This document shows positions 26,965 through 36,111 of a stretch of 64,000 nt of DNA, piece after piece (position 1 is the stretch's first letter; every line of letters begins with the position of its first letter). The translations under genes and the position numbers were made by a program. This stretch comes from UBA1672 sp964351365 (GTDB taxonomy: Bacteria; Pseudomonadota; Alphaproteobacteria; Micavibrionales; Micavibrionaceae). Below the pieces are notes generated by a model. The model did not search any database. It saw only the letters and a list, made by a program, of their open reading frames with translations, and was not told where the DNA came from. Location: NCBI GenBank assembly GCA_964351365.1, contig CAYGNP010000007.1, positions 31,283 through 95,282 on the forward strand, given 5' to 3'.

Positions 26965-28023
26965 ATGTTTGGCGCTATACTAAATCATTTCCAAAAAAGT
27001 AAAAGACGTGAAATACCGGAGCTGCGGGATGTGCGCGGCGGCGATGATCTGGCGTTTCTGGAGCGGAGCAAGGAGGCTTTGGCGGCGCTGGAGGTTATCC
27101 GGCTTGAGAAGCTGGCGGTGTATCAATGGCGCAAGAGGCTCGCTGTTCCGGTTGCGGTGGTTTTGGGCCCTGTTTTGGTTTTTATTGATTACTGGCTCTT
27201 ATTTTTGGTTCGCACTGCTAATGATGAGGGCGAAGCGGGGATAACGGTTGTTGTGATGGGCGCGCTTTATGCTTGGGTCACGCACCCAAAGCGGCAATAT
27301 GCAAAGGCGTATAAGCAAGAGATTTTGCCCAAAATCGCGCAATTGTTCGGGGATTTTGTTTATGACATCAAGGGGCAGATCGATGTTGCGAAGATGCGCC
27401 TGTCCAAGGTTTTGCCGCGGCATGACCGGTACCGCTCGGAAGATTATTTTCAAGGCACATATAAAGGTGTGGGGATTGAGTTTTCAGAAATTCATTTGCA
27501 GACCAAACATAGGGACTCCAAAGGGCGCACGTCTTATAGGACTGTGTTTAAGGGGCTAGCGATTTTACTGGATATGCGCACTAAGAAATTCTACGGCCAT
27601 ACCACGTTGGAGCGGGACAGGGGTAAGATTACCGAGTGGTTTAAGGAGAAAACCAGCGGCATGAAGCGGGCTAACCTTGTTGATCCTGAGTTTGAGGGGT
27701 TGTTTGATGTGTATACGAATGATCAGGTTGAGGCGCGGTATCTGATTGATCCGGTTATGATTGAGCGGATTAAGGGCTTGCAGGAGCATTATAACGGGCA
27801 GAGCATTACGGCGGCGTTTTACGAGAATAAGATGCTGGTGCTGATTCAGAGCTCTTATAATTATTTCGAGCCTGCGGATATTTCTGTTCCGGCGATGGAC
27901 CCGGCCTCAATCCTGAATATGAAGCGGGAAATCGGGGAGATTCTCTCGCTGATTGACCGGTTATCACTTTATGACCCAAAGGCGGTGCATAATGGGGCCG
28001 AAAGAGACGCAAATGCGTCTTAG
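26965..28023 (+). CDS. DUF3137 domain membrane protein
   Basis: A 352-aa protein with a charged N-terminal helix, two membrane helices (residues ~68-90 and 100-115) and a soluble C-terminal domain of the DUF3137 family. YFQGTYKGVGIEFSEIHL, VFKGLAILLDM and FEGLFDVYTNDQVEARYLIDP are the recognisable conserved stretches. ATG at 26965 is preferred to a TTG at 26935, which lies almost on the divergent tag start. The function of the family is unknown. Confidence 0.85.
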   Translation: MFGAILNHFQKSKRREIPELRDVRGGDDLAFLERSKEALAALEVIRLEKLAVYQWRKRLAVPVAVVLGPVLVFIDYWLLFLVRTANDEGEAGITVVVMGALYAWVTHPKRQYAKAYKQEILPKIAQLFGDFVYDIKGQIDVAKMRLSKVLPRHDRYRSEDYFQGTYKGVGIEFSEIHLQTKHRDSKGRTSYRTVFKGLAILLDMRTKKFYGHTTLERDRGKITEWFKEKTSGMKRANLVDPEFEGLFDVYTNDQVEARYLIDPVMIERIKGLQEHYNGQSITAAFYENKMLVLIQSSYNYFEPADISVPAMDPASILNMKREIGEILSLIDRLSLYDPKAVHNGAERDANAS

Positions 28024-28158
28024 AAGGGTCGGTAATATGCGCTACTTCGAGCATTATATTCTGCACTTGTGTTAGTGTGTATCTCTGTGCGGGCTTGACG
28101 TTTTACGGTTTTTGTTTCACAAAAGGAACATCTCATTTTTAAGGAAGACGTGCACGCA

Positions 28159-29838
28159 ATGGCATCTTATCAGTATGTATATGTTATGAACGGCCTGACC
28201 AAGGCCTATGGGAACGGCAAGAAGGTTCTTGAGAATGTGACCTTGAGCTTTTTCCCGGGGGCAAAGATTGGTGTATTGGGGCCAAATGGCGCAGGTAAGT
28301 CAACGCTCCTGCGTATTATGGCGGGGCGCGATAAGGATTTTCTGGGTGAGGCATGGGCGGCGGAAGGGGCGCGCGTTGGTTATCTTGAGCAAGAGCCAAA
28401 GCTTGATGAGAGCAAAACGGTTGGTGAGAATGTCATGGAGGCTTTGGCAGATATCAAGGCGATGGTTGATCGGTTTAACGCGATTGGTATGGAGATGGCT
28501 GAGGAGGGCGCGGATTTTGATGCGTTGTCTGAAGAGATGGGTGATTTGCAGGAAAAAATCGATGTTGTTGATGGGTGGGAGCTCGACCGGACGATTGAGA
28601 TTGCGATGGAGGCTTTGCGGTGCCCGCCTGCCGATTTGCCGGTGACGAATCTTTCCGGGGGGGAGCGGCGGCGCGTTGCGCTGTGCCGGTTGCTGCTGGA
28701 GAAGCCGGATTTGCTTTTGCTTGATGAGCCGACCAACCATCTGGACGCGGAGAGCGTGGCATGGTTGCAGCGGTTTTTAAGCGAGTATAAGGGCGCAGTC
28801 GTGATGGTGACGCATGACCGGTATTTTCTTGATCATGTTACGGGCTGGATTCTGGAGGTTGATCGGGGGCGCGGCATTCCCTATGAGGGGAATTATTCTG
28901 CCTATCTGCAGGCTAAGTCCAAGCGCATGCAACAGGAAGAGCGTGAGGAAAATGCGCGCCAGAAGACGCTTGCGCGGGAGATGGAATGGATGGGCAAGAG
29001 CCCGTCTGCCCGGCGCACCAAATCCAAGGCGCGGATTAATGCGTATGAGGAGCTGTTGGCGGAGAGCCAGAAATCGGATATGCGCGATGCACAGATTGTT
29101 ATTCCAAGCCCGCCGCGGCTTGGGGATCTGGTTATTGAGGCGGATAATATCCGCAAAGGTTTTGGTGATAAATTACTTATTGACGGGCTATCCTTTAGCC
29201 TGCCACCGGGGGGAATTGTCGGTGTTATTGGGCCGAACGGCGCCGGTAAATCAACGTTATTCAAGATGATTACAGGCAAGGAGGCACCCGATTCGGGGAC
29301 ATTCCGCGTGGGTGATACGGTGAAGCTTGGTTATGTTGATCAAAGCCGAGACACACTCAAGGGCGATAATAATGTCTGGGAGGAAATCTCTGGCGGGACG
29401 GATATTATCAAGCTGGGTAAGGTTGAGATGCAAAGCCGTGCCTACGTGTCGGCGTTTAATTTCCGCGGGCCGGATCAGCAGAAAAAGGTCGCAGATTTAT
29501 CGGGTGGGCAGCGTAACCGGGTGCATCTGGCAAAGATGCTCCGAAATGAAGCGAATGTGATCCTGTTGGATGAACCGACCAATGATCTGGATACGGAGAC
29601 TTTGGCCGCTCTGGAAGAGGCTTTGGAGCGCTTTCCAGGGTGCGCCGTTGTGATCTCCCATGACCGCTGGTTCTTAGATCGGTTGGCAACACATATTCTG
29701 GCGTTTGAAGGCGATTCGCAGGTGGTCTGGTTTGAGGGTAATTATCAGGATTATGAGGCGGATTACCGCAAGCGTATGGGGCATGATGCGGATACGCCCA
29801 AACGTATAAAATACAAGCCTTTGCGCAAGGCAGGGTAG
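28159..29838 (+). CDS. ettA: Energy-dependent translational throttle protein EttA (ABC-F)
   Basis: A soluble ABC-F ATPase (559 aa) that binds the ribosomal E site and gates translation by energy state. Two ABC cassettes are present: Walker A GPNGAGKST at about residues 40 and 357, signatures LSGGERRRVAL and LSGGQRNRVHL, and Walker B LLLLDEPTNHLD and ILLDEPTNDLD. The linker with SPSARRTKSKARINAYEELL between them is the EttA type. ATG at 28159 gives the usual N-terminus (YQYVYVMNGLTK); a GTG three codons upstream is less likely. Confidence 0.94.
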   Translation: MASYQYVYVMNGLTKAYGNGKKVLENVTLSFFPGAKIGVLGPNGAGKSTLLRIMAGRDKDFLGEAWAAEGARVGYLEQEPKLDESKTVGENVMEALADIKAMVDRFNAIGMEMAEEGADFDALSEEMGDLQEKIDVVDGWELDRTIEIAMEALRCPPADLPVTNLSGGERRRVALCRLLLEKPDLLLLDEPTNHLDAESVAWLQRFLSEYKGAVVMVTHDRYFLDHVTGWILEVDRGRGIPYEGNYSAYLQAKSKRMQQEEREENARQKTLAREMEWMGKSPSARRTKSKARINAYEELLAESQKSDMRDAQIVIPSPPRLGDLVIEADNIRKGFGDKLLIDGLSFSLPPGGIVGVIGPNGAGKSTLFKMITGKEAPDSGTFRVGDTVKLGYVDQSRDTLKGDNNVWEEISGGTDIIKLGKVEMQSRAYVSAFNFRGPDQQKKVADLSGGQRNRVHLAKMLRNEANVILLDEPTNDLDTETLAALEEALERFPGCAVVISHDRWFLDRLATHILAFEGDSQVVWFEGNYQDYEADYRKRMGHDADTPKRIKYKPLRKAG

Positions 29839-29991
29839 TTTAAATTCATGTGTTTTATAAGTTTCTCATAGGAAAATATATTAACAATGACATAAAACTC
29901 GCATTTATTTTACAAATGATGCTAATATGTGGTGTAATTGTATTAAAAGCTGCTTTATTTGGAGATGAGTAGTTTTTAGTGGCTTCATTGA

Positions 29992-32900
29992 ATGCGAGAA
30001 GAAAAAAACGTGCAGAATATTAAAACAAAAGAAGTTCTAGTCTATGTAACGATGCCCCGCGTTATACCGCGCTTGAAGTCTCTTTTCGTCTCTGGTTTTG
30101 GATATATTTCGTTTCTTCTGGCGCATGTTTACTCTATGGCGCGCCTTCTTCCTTACAATCATCCTTATCTTATGCCTGAAAATATTGGCCGCTATGGTAT
30201 TCGCCATGTCATTGGAGAGGTTTCGCGCAATCTGGTTTTTTCAAGGAAAAATATTGATCAGATATTGATTTATTTTGTTACACTTGCGGGCATATTTATG
30301 CTGCTGGCGCAGTTTATCATGATGATTTATGCGATGGTGATTGCCCCTGCGATGGCTTTTTCGTGGTTTAATACTTACCTGCCTAGAGATGATATTGCGT
30401 TTAACCTGCTTGATCAGATTTTTGGTATTCCGGGAATTTATTGTAATTCACTTGCGCTGCCTTCAGCTACATATGCAGGCATTACTATCAGTGCGGCGTT
30501 GCCGATAAGCTGTACGGAGTTTATGGAGGTTAATGGTATAGCCTCTCTCTCGGCTGGGCCGCTAAGTATTGGTAATTTATTGCCGTATCATGAAGCGTTA
30601 CATGATCTCTTTCGTTTTTATTCAGTTGGGCTTCTGCTTATTGCTGTTATTATCTTCCTCTATTTTCTTGTTGTGATTGTGATTGAGACTGCGGTATCAG
30701 GAACACCTTTTGGGCAGCGTTTCCAAAATGTTTGGGTTCCCGTCAGGTTGGTCGTAGCGCTCGGTTTGCTGATGCCTATTAATTACGGTTTGAATTCGGG
30801 GCAGTATGTTGTTCTTTATGCGGCGAAATGGGGCTCAGGCCTTGCGACGAATGGTTGGGTTCAGTTTAATGCAACTATTGTTTCACAAAGCATTTTTTCG
30901 GGTGCAGGTGGTGCTAATCCTATGGGCGAGAGATATTCGTTGCTTGCTTTTCCTGAAATTCCTGACATTACCTCGACGATTGAGGCAATGAGTCTCGTTC
31001 ATTCTTGTGCTTACGCTTATCACAGGATTAATGCTGGGCAATTTAATAAAACGAGAGGAACGGGGACTTATCCTGAAATTACTGCAAATTACACTGCAGG
31101 GACTGAGGGCGATTTTCAGATTCAGCCTTATTTGATTAAGCAGCCCAGTTCTGGTATGCCTGCGGGGCCGATTGGCGGTTCTCAAATTGTTGGCGATCCC
31201 GCAGAGCGTCTCTTCATTTCAACGCCCACGAGTGTGACTTATTTGCGTGCGCTCGGATTTTACTATGCGAATGATATTATAATACGCTTCGGTGAGTTTA
31301 GAAGGGAGCTTGGTTCTGTTACCTCAAAAGTTTACACAAGTGAAATTGCTGGTGTGAAACCTCTCTGCGGAGATATTCGCATTCCAGTTATGGATGTTTC
31401 TGATGCTGGTGGTGCGCTTGCAAGTCCGTCGCGCGGTGGCAGTGATGCTATGTTGAAGCATTATTATGAACTGGTTATGGCGCTGTGGTTTGAGGATGTG
31501 CGAATGCGTCAGTTTGCCCGCCTTTCTGTTGAGCACTCAATATCCAAGGATCGTATTGTCGCGGAAAATTTCTGTAGTGGAACTGAGACAGGCGGTGCAG
31601 GTGGTGGGCCTCTGTCGGGTAGAGGCACTGGTTTTGCAGGCTTTCCTTCGACTTTGGCTGAATGCCTGAATAATGGACCGTCTGAGGACTGGAAGGCTGG
31701 TCGTGGGACTAATCAAGGGATGATTGATAGGTACACGGATCTTTTGAGAGCTGACATGATCCAGGCCTGGATTGATTATGTCCAAAACTCAACATACACG
31801 AATATAAGTTTTGATGTTATGTCGCGTGGCTGGGGTGGTGCTGGTATATGGTACAATAAGCTCGCGGAAATTAATGGCGGATGGATGAGCGGTGTGCGCG
31901 CTATTCCTGCTATGGATGCTTACCCGATCGTCATGGAGCAGGTTCGGGATTATAAACGTCAAAATAACGAGGCTATAGAAGGGTTGCGGCAGTTTGACCC
32001 GACCCTAAAAGCTGCTGCTGAGGGATCTCCGCCCAAGAAAGTGATTATCGCTCAGGGGGGGGATGAGCTTGAGAAAGTTGCGGAGCCTCTGGCGAGTGTA
32101 TATTCCTATTGGAACCCTGAGACTGGGCCTAAAAATCCAAATGATCTCTCACGTGTTCCGGTATCAAATGTTTTTGTTAATGCGATCCATCTTATGCTTG
32201 GGACCAATGGTCTTACTAATATTCGTGGTGCTAATCAGCATCTTCATCCCCTAGCGCAACTAGTTGCTGTTGGTAAGGGGCTCGTTGATTCAGCAGTTTT
32301 TAATATGGCGGCCTCTTCTGTATCGACATTCCTCGGAGGAATGGTTGGTGCGATGGCAAAATATAAGGATTTTGCAGGCGCAGCAGAGGCGGCTAGCCAG
32401 ATATTTTATGCCATGGCCTTTATTGGTTTAACGGCTGGTTTTGTGCTCTTTTATGTTCTTCCGTTCCTGCCGTTTTTGTATTTTTATTTTGCGGTAGCGT
32501 CGTGGGTTAAGGCAATATTTGAGGCTATGGTTGGTGTACCGCTCTGGGCTCTTGCGCATATGCGTATAGATGGTGAGGGTTTACCAGGAGATGCGGCTCA
32601 AAATGGTTATTTTCTTATTATGGAGATTTTTATACGCCCTATATTGACTGTTTTCGGACTTATTGCTGCGATTATAATTTTTTCTACTCAGGTCAGGATT
32701 TTAAATTTGATATGGGATTTGGTGACGACTAACGCTTCCGGCTTTGCTCCGACTCTTGATATTGTAGGCGTTACCGCTGTTACTGATCCGTTATTTCAGC
32801 GTAGTGTGATTGATCAGTTTTTCTTCACAATTATTTATACGATTATTTGTTATATGCTCGCTCTTTCTTCTTTCAAGCTGATTGATAAAATTCCTGACAA

Positions 32901-33102
32901 TATCCTGAGATGGGCCGGGGCGGGTGTGTCTTCGTTTGGTGATATTGATCAAGATCAGGTTGAAAATATCAGCCGCTATGTATCAACGGGCGGTATGACT
33001 GTTGGTAACCAGGCGGCGGGCGCGGTCAGGGATGCTGCTGGCGGGCTTGGTGGTGCGATTGGGAAACAGGTTGCTTCACCACCACAGGCCGGTGGTCCGT
33101 AA
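29992..33102 (+). CDS. DotA/TraY family membrane protein, paralogue 1
   Basis: A 1036-aa membrane protein of the DotA/TraY type, the inner-membrane protein of IVB (Dot/Icm, IncI) secretion systems. The layout is an N-terminal hydrophobic block (residues ~30-55 and 85-120), a helix near 215, a long extracytoplasmic part (~330-760) and a C-terminal helical block (~800-970). The motif AGIWYNKLAEING near 613 and SFKLIDKIPDNILRW near 965 recur in the two following genes. A cysteine (PLCGDIRIP) is shared with them. The tail is Gly/Ala-rich. The start ATG has no strong ribosome site, so translation initiation is uncertain. Family assignment is from recall; it could not be checked here. Confidence 0.72.
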   Translation: MREEKNVQNIKTKEVLVYVTMPRVIPRLKSLFVSGFGYISFLLAHVYSMARLLPYNHPYLMPENIGRYGIRHVIGEVSRNLVFSRKNIDQILIYFVTLAGIFMLLAQFIMMIYAMVIAPAMAFSWFNTYLPRDDIAFNLLDQIFGIPGIYCNSLALPSATYAGITISAALPISCTEFMEVNGIASLSAGPLSIGNLLPYHEALHDLFRFYSVGLLLIAVIIFLYFLVVIVIETAVSGTPFGQRFQNVWVPVRLVVALGLLMPINYGLNSGQYVVLYAAKWGSGLATNGWVQFNATIVSQSIFSGAGGANPMGERYSLLAFPEIPDITSTIEAMSLVHSCAYAYHRINAGQFNKTRGTGTYPEITANYTAGTEGDFQIQPYLIKQPSSGMPAGPIGGSQIVGDPAERLFISTPTSVTYLRALGFYYANDIIIRFGEFRRELGSVTSKVYTSEIAGVKPLCGDIRIPVMDVSDAGGALASPSRGGSDAMLKHYYELVMALWFEDVRMRQFARLSVEHSISKDRIVAENFCSGTETGGAGGGPLSGRGTGFAGFPSTLAECLNNGPSEDWKAGRGTNQGMIDRYTDLLRADMIQAWIDYVQNSTYTNISFDVMSRGWGGAGIWYNKLAEINGGWMSGVRAIPAMDAYPIVMEQVRDYKRQNNEAIEGLRQFDPTLKAAAEGSPPKKVIIAQGGDELEKVAEPLASVYSYWNPETGPKNPNDLSRVPVSNVFVNAIHLMLGTNGLTNIRGANQHLHPLAQLVAVGKGLVDSAVFNMAASSVSTFLGGMVGAMAKYKDFAGAAEAASQIFYAMAFIGLTAGFVLFYVLPFLPFLYFYFAVASWVKAIFEAMVGVPLWALAHMRIDGEGLPGDAAQNGYFLIMEIFIRPILTVFGLIAAIIIFSTQVRILNLIWDLVTTNASGFAPTLDIVGVTAVTDPLFQRSVIDQFFFTIIYTIICYMLALSSFKLIDKIPDNILRWAGAGVSSFGDIDQDQVENISRYVSTGGMTVGNQAAGAVRDAAGGLGGAIGKQVASPPQAGGP

Positions 33103-33166
33103 TAGACTTAGTTTCGCGAATAGGTATGACCATTAAGGGTTAAAGAGTTAAGAAAAGGAAAAATAT

Positions 33167-36100
33167 ATGCTCGGTTTTGCACTACCAAAGGGAGTTTTAC
33201 GATATGCCTTGATGCCTCAGATTGGCCCGAGGTTGCGTGCGCTTTTCCTGGGTGGTTTTGGACTCATTCCTTTTTTCTTGGCCAGTGTATATCAAATGGT
33301 TGGTTTGCTGCCCCAGGGGCATCCGTATTTGATGCAGTCTAATGTTGGCCGCTTTGGTATACGTCATGTGGTGGCACAGGCAATGCGCAACCTGACTTGG
33401 CGCTATAAAAATATTGATCAAATTATCCTTTTTGCGGTCGTACTTGCGGGTCTCGTGATTTTTATGGTTCAGTTTATTGCCATGGGCGCTGTATTATTCA
33501 TGCAGCCTTCGGTGGCGTTACCTTTTAGCTGGGCCGGTTTTTTTACACTGCCCGCTGGTGATATTCGAGAGCAAGATCTGGCGAGTATGATGCTTGATAT
33601 GGTCTTTGGTGTGCCGCATCCTGATGGCACTGCTAACGGTTTTTTTGAATCATGTATCGGGAACGCGGCAACGTGTCAGGATAATTTTGGTTTTCCACTT
33701 GTTAGTATTAATCTCGCTGCATTGGGTAGTTTGGCTGCTGTTTCTTCTCAATTTTCGCCTCTTGCTGTGGGTGCGCATACTTTTTTCCCGTTTCCTTATC
33801 ATGTCGCTATGCATCAATTATTTGGGGTTTACAGTATCGGTTTATTGATTATTGCTGTGATCATTACATCTTATTTCGTTGCAACTGTTGTTGCAGAAAC
33901 TGCACAAAGTGGAATCCCTTTTGGGCGAAGATTTAATAAGACATGGGCGCCGTTGCGTATCGTTGTTGCTTTTGGTTTGTTAGTTCCCCTCAGTGTTGGG
34001 CTTAACTCTTCACAGTATATTGTTTTATACGCTGCGAAATATGGTTCGGCCTTTGCGTCTAACGGGTGGCGGTATTTTAACGATACGATCAATTCACGTT
34101 ATCTGGATGCGCAGCAGAATTTAATTTCTACGCCAAACGTTCCTAATTTAAAGGAGCTTGTTCAATTTATGCATGTCGCAAAATCTTGTAAATACGCATA
34201 TGAATTTCTGGATCTGCAAAAGCTCAAGAGCGAGGCAGTTAGTAATGGAACCCCTGTGCCAACTTCTTTGCCTTCTGCTCGTGAAGTTCGTGCTTATGTT
34301 CTGGCTGAGCATGTTTCTACTGTGAATGCTATGCCGATTTTAGGTGTCTCGCAATATGTGCAATTTGTCAATCCGGCCTTTCTGCCTTTAGGAACGACTT
34401 ATTATACCATTCGTTTTGGTGTTCGGGATGAAGTGCGTTTTCCTGAAGCGCGCTCCTATGTAAGTCCGATTTGCGGTGAGTTGCAGATGATGCTCAATGA
34501 CTCTCGTCCATATAGTTCCCTTGTTTCTGCAGGTCTTATTACGGCTGAACCTGGTCCGGGAACAATTCAGGAAGGTTATTTCACTCTGGTTCGTGATATT
34601 TGGCATGATAGCCCTCTTTTTTTCATAACAGATGTTCCAACGCTTGGTGTTCTGGATCCGCCACAAACACCGGTCGGCGCGAAGCGTTATGTTGAGGTCG
34701 TTAACCGTGCGATTGAGGGACTTCCTGAGAATCCTGATCCTGTAACAGGGCTTGATCCTCTGAACCCGTTTAAAGTTACGCCTGCCTTCACGCGGGCGGT
34801 TGCTGATGGTGCGTATAATAGAATGAGCCGTGTTTTTGATGAGGCAGTTTTAAAGGAAGAGGCGAGCAACAGGTGGGGCGCCCCTTCTGCTTCAGATCCT
34901 GCAAGCGCATCTCCGCTTTATAATAAGGGATGGGCAGCAGCTGGAATTTGGTATAACCGTATAGCCGAATTAAACGGCGTGGTGACTGCTGCGGCGTATG
35001 CAAGCCCGATTATTGCCAGCTATCCTTCACAAATGGAAGTTGTTGCACAAATCAAGGCTAAATATGATAAGAGCGTAAGTCCGGAAGACCGTTTTGTTCC
35101 AACTGTTTCAGGAATTGATGATATTACACCTTTGATTGGAGAGCAGCAGGATGCGGCTTTGGTTAAAGCCTTGAGCCTTTCATTCAATGAGTGGAATAGA
35201 AGTGCGAATGATCATCCATCAGGTAACCCATTCCTGTCTGCCGTATCTAGTATTCTTGGATTGGATGGTCTTTATAATATGCGTCAGAATACGGACACTC
35301 ATCCTCTTGCGCTGATTTCAGGCGTTGGCCGTGCTCTGGTTGAGAATTCTATCAAGTCTCTTGGCTATGCCGCGCTGACTGTTGGGATTGGTCTTGCGTT
35401 TGAAGATATCCCTGACCAGTTGGTGTCGATACCTGCGCAGTTCTTTGTTACGGTTGCGATGATTGGTTTAACGGTTGGATTTGTGTTGTTCTATGTTGTA
35501 CCGTTTTTGCCCTTTATCTATTTCTTTTTTGCTGTCGGTGGCTGGATCAAGGGCATGTTTGAGGCTTTGGTTGGTGCACCGCTCTGGGCGCTTGCGCATA
35601 TTCGGATTGATGCAAATGGTTTGCCGGGGAATGCGGCGCTGAATGGTTACTTCCTTATTTTTGAGGTGTTTTTGAGGCCTATTCTGATTGTTTTTGGCTT
35701 GCTGGCCAGTATTTCAACCTATTCTGCGCTTGTAAATGTTTTGAATAGTGTTTTTAGCCTGGTCGTTGAAAACGCGGCGGGTTATGATTTGCAGTCTGAG
35801 CTAGTGAGTTCCCGCTTTACCTTGACCTATATGCGTTCGCTTATTGATGAGTTTTTCTACACCGTCATCTATGCGATTGTTGTTTACATGCTGGGAATGT
35901 CATCATTCAAGCTCATTGACACTATTCCAAATAATATTCTGCGTTGGATGGGACAAAGCGTTGCCACATTTGGAGATCAACGTGAAGATCCTGCTCAGGG
36001 TTTGACATCCCGCGCTTCTCTTGGATCACAGCAAATCCTGTCCAGATTGGGCGGCGGTCTTGGTGCTCTTGCAAAAGCAGGGACGAAAACCGGTGGTTAG
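33167..36100 (+). CDS. DotA/TraY family membrane protein, paralogue 2
   Basis: A 977-aa paralogue of the preceding protein with the same order of parts: the N-terminal RLRALFLGGFG and NVGRFGIRHVV, the helix near residue 225, AGIWYNRIAELNG near 586, the block VGFVLFYVVPFLPFIYFFFA and LWALAHIRIDANGLPGNAA, and SFKLIDTIPNNILRW near 920. A good ribosome site (AAAAGGA) precedes ATG 33167. It lies 64 bases after paralogue 1 and 11 bases before paralogue 3, so the three form one operon. The extracytoplasmic part differs most between paralogues, with conserved PICGEL. Paralogue-specific roles are not known. Confidence 0.72.
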   Translation: MLGFALPKGVLRYALMPQIGPRLRALFLGGFGLIPFFLASVYQMVGLLPQGHPYLMQSNVGRFGIRHVVAQAMRNLTWRYKNIDQIILFAVVLAGLVIFMVQFIAMGAVLFMQPSVALPFSWAGFFTLPAGDIREQDLASMMLDMVFGVPHPDGTANGFFESCIGNAATCQDNFGFPLVSINLAALGSLAAVSSQFSPLAVGAHTFFPFPYHVAMHQLFGVYSIGLLIIAVIITSYFVATVVAETAQSGIPFGRRFNKTWAPLRIVVAFGLLVPLSVGLNSSQYIVLYAAKYGSAFASNGWRYFNDTINSRYLDAQQNLISTPNVPNLKELVQFMHVAKSCKYAYEFLDLQKLKSEAVSNGTPVPTSLPSAREVRAYVLAEHVSTVNAMPILGVSQYVQFVNPAFLPLGTTYYTIRFGVRDEVRFPEARSYVSPICGELQMMLNDSRPYSSLVSAGLITAEPGPGTIQEGYFTLVRDIWHDSPLFFITDVPTLGVLDPPQTPVGAKRYVEVVNRAIEGLPENPDPVTGLDPLNPFKVTPAFTRAVADGAYNRMSRVFDEAVLKEEASNRWGAPSASDPASASPLYNKGWAAAGIWYNRIAELNGVVTAAAYASPIIASYPSQMEVVAQIKAKYDKSVSPEDRFVPTVSGIDDITPLIGEQQDAALVKALSLSFNEWNRSANDHPSGNPFLSAVSSILGLDGLYNMRQNTDTHPLALISGVGRALVENSIKSLGYAALTVGIGLAFEDIPDQLVSIPAQFFVTVAMIGLTVGFVLFYVVPFLPFIYFFFAVGGWIKGMFEALVGAPLWALAHIRIDANGLPGNAALNGYFLIFEVFLRPILIVFGLLASISTYSALVNVLNSVFSLVVENAAGYDLQSELVSSRFTLTYMRSLIDEFFYTVIYAIVVYMLGMSSFKLIDTIPNNILRWMGQSVATFGDQREDPAQGLTSRASLGSQQILSRLGGGLGALAKAGTKTGG

Positions 36101-36111
36101 GTAGGAGATAA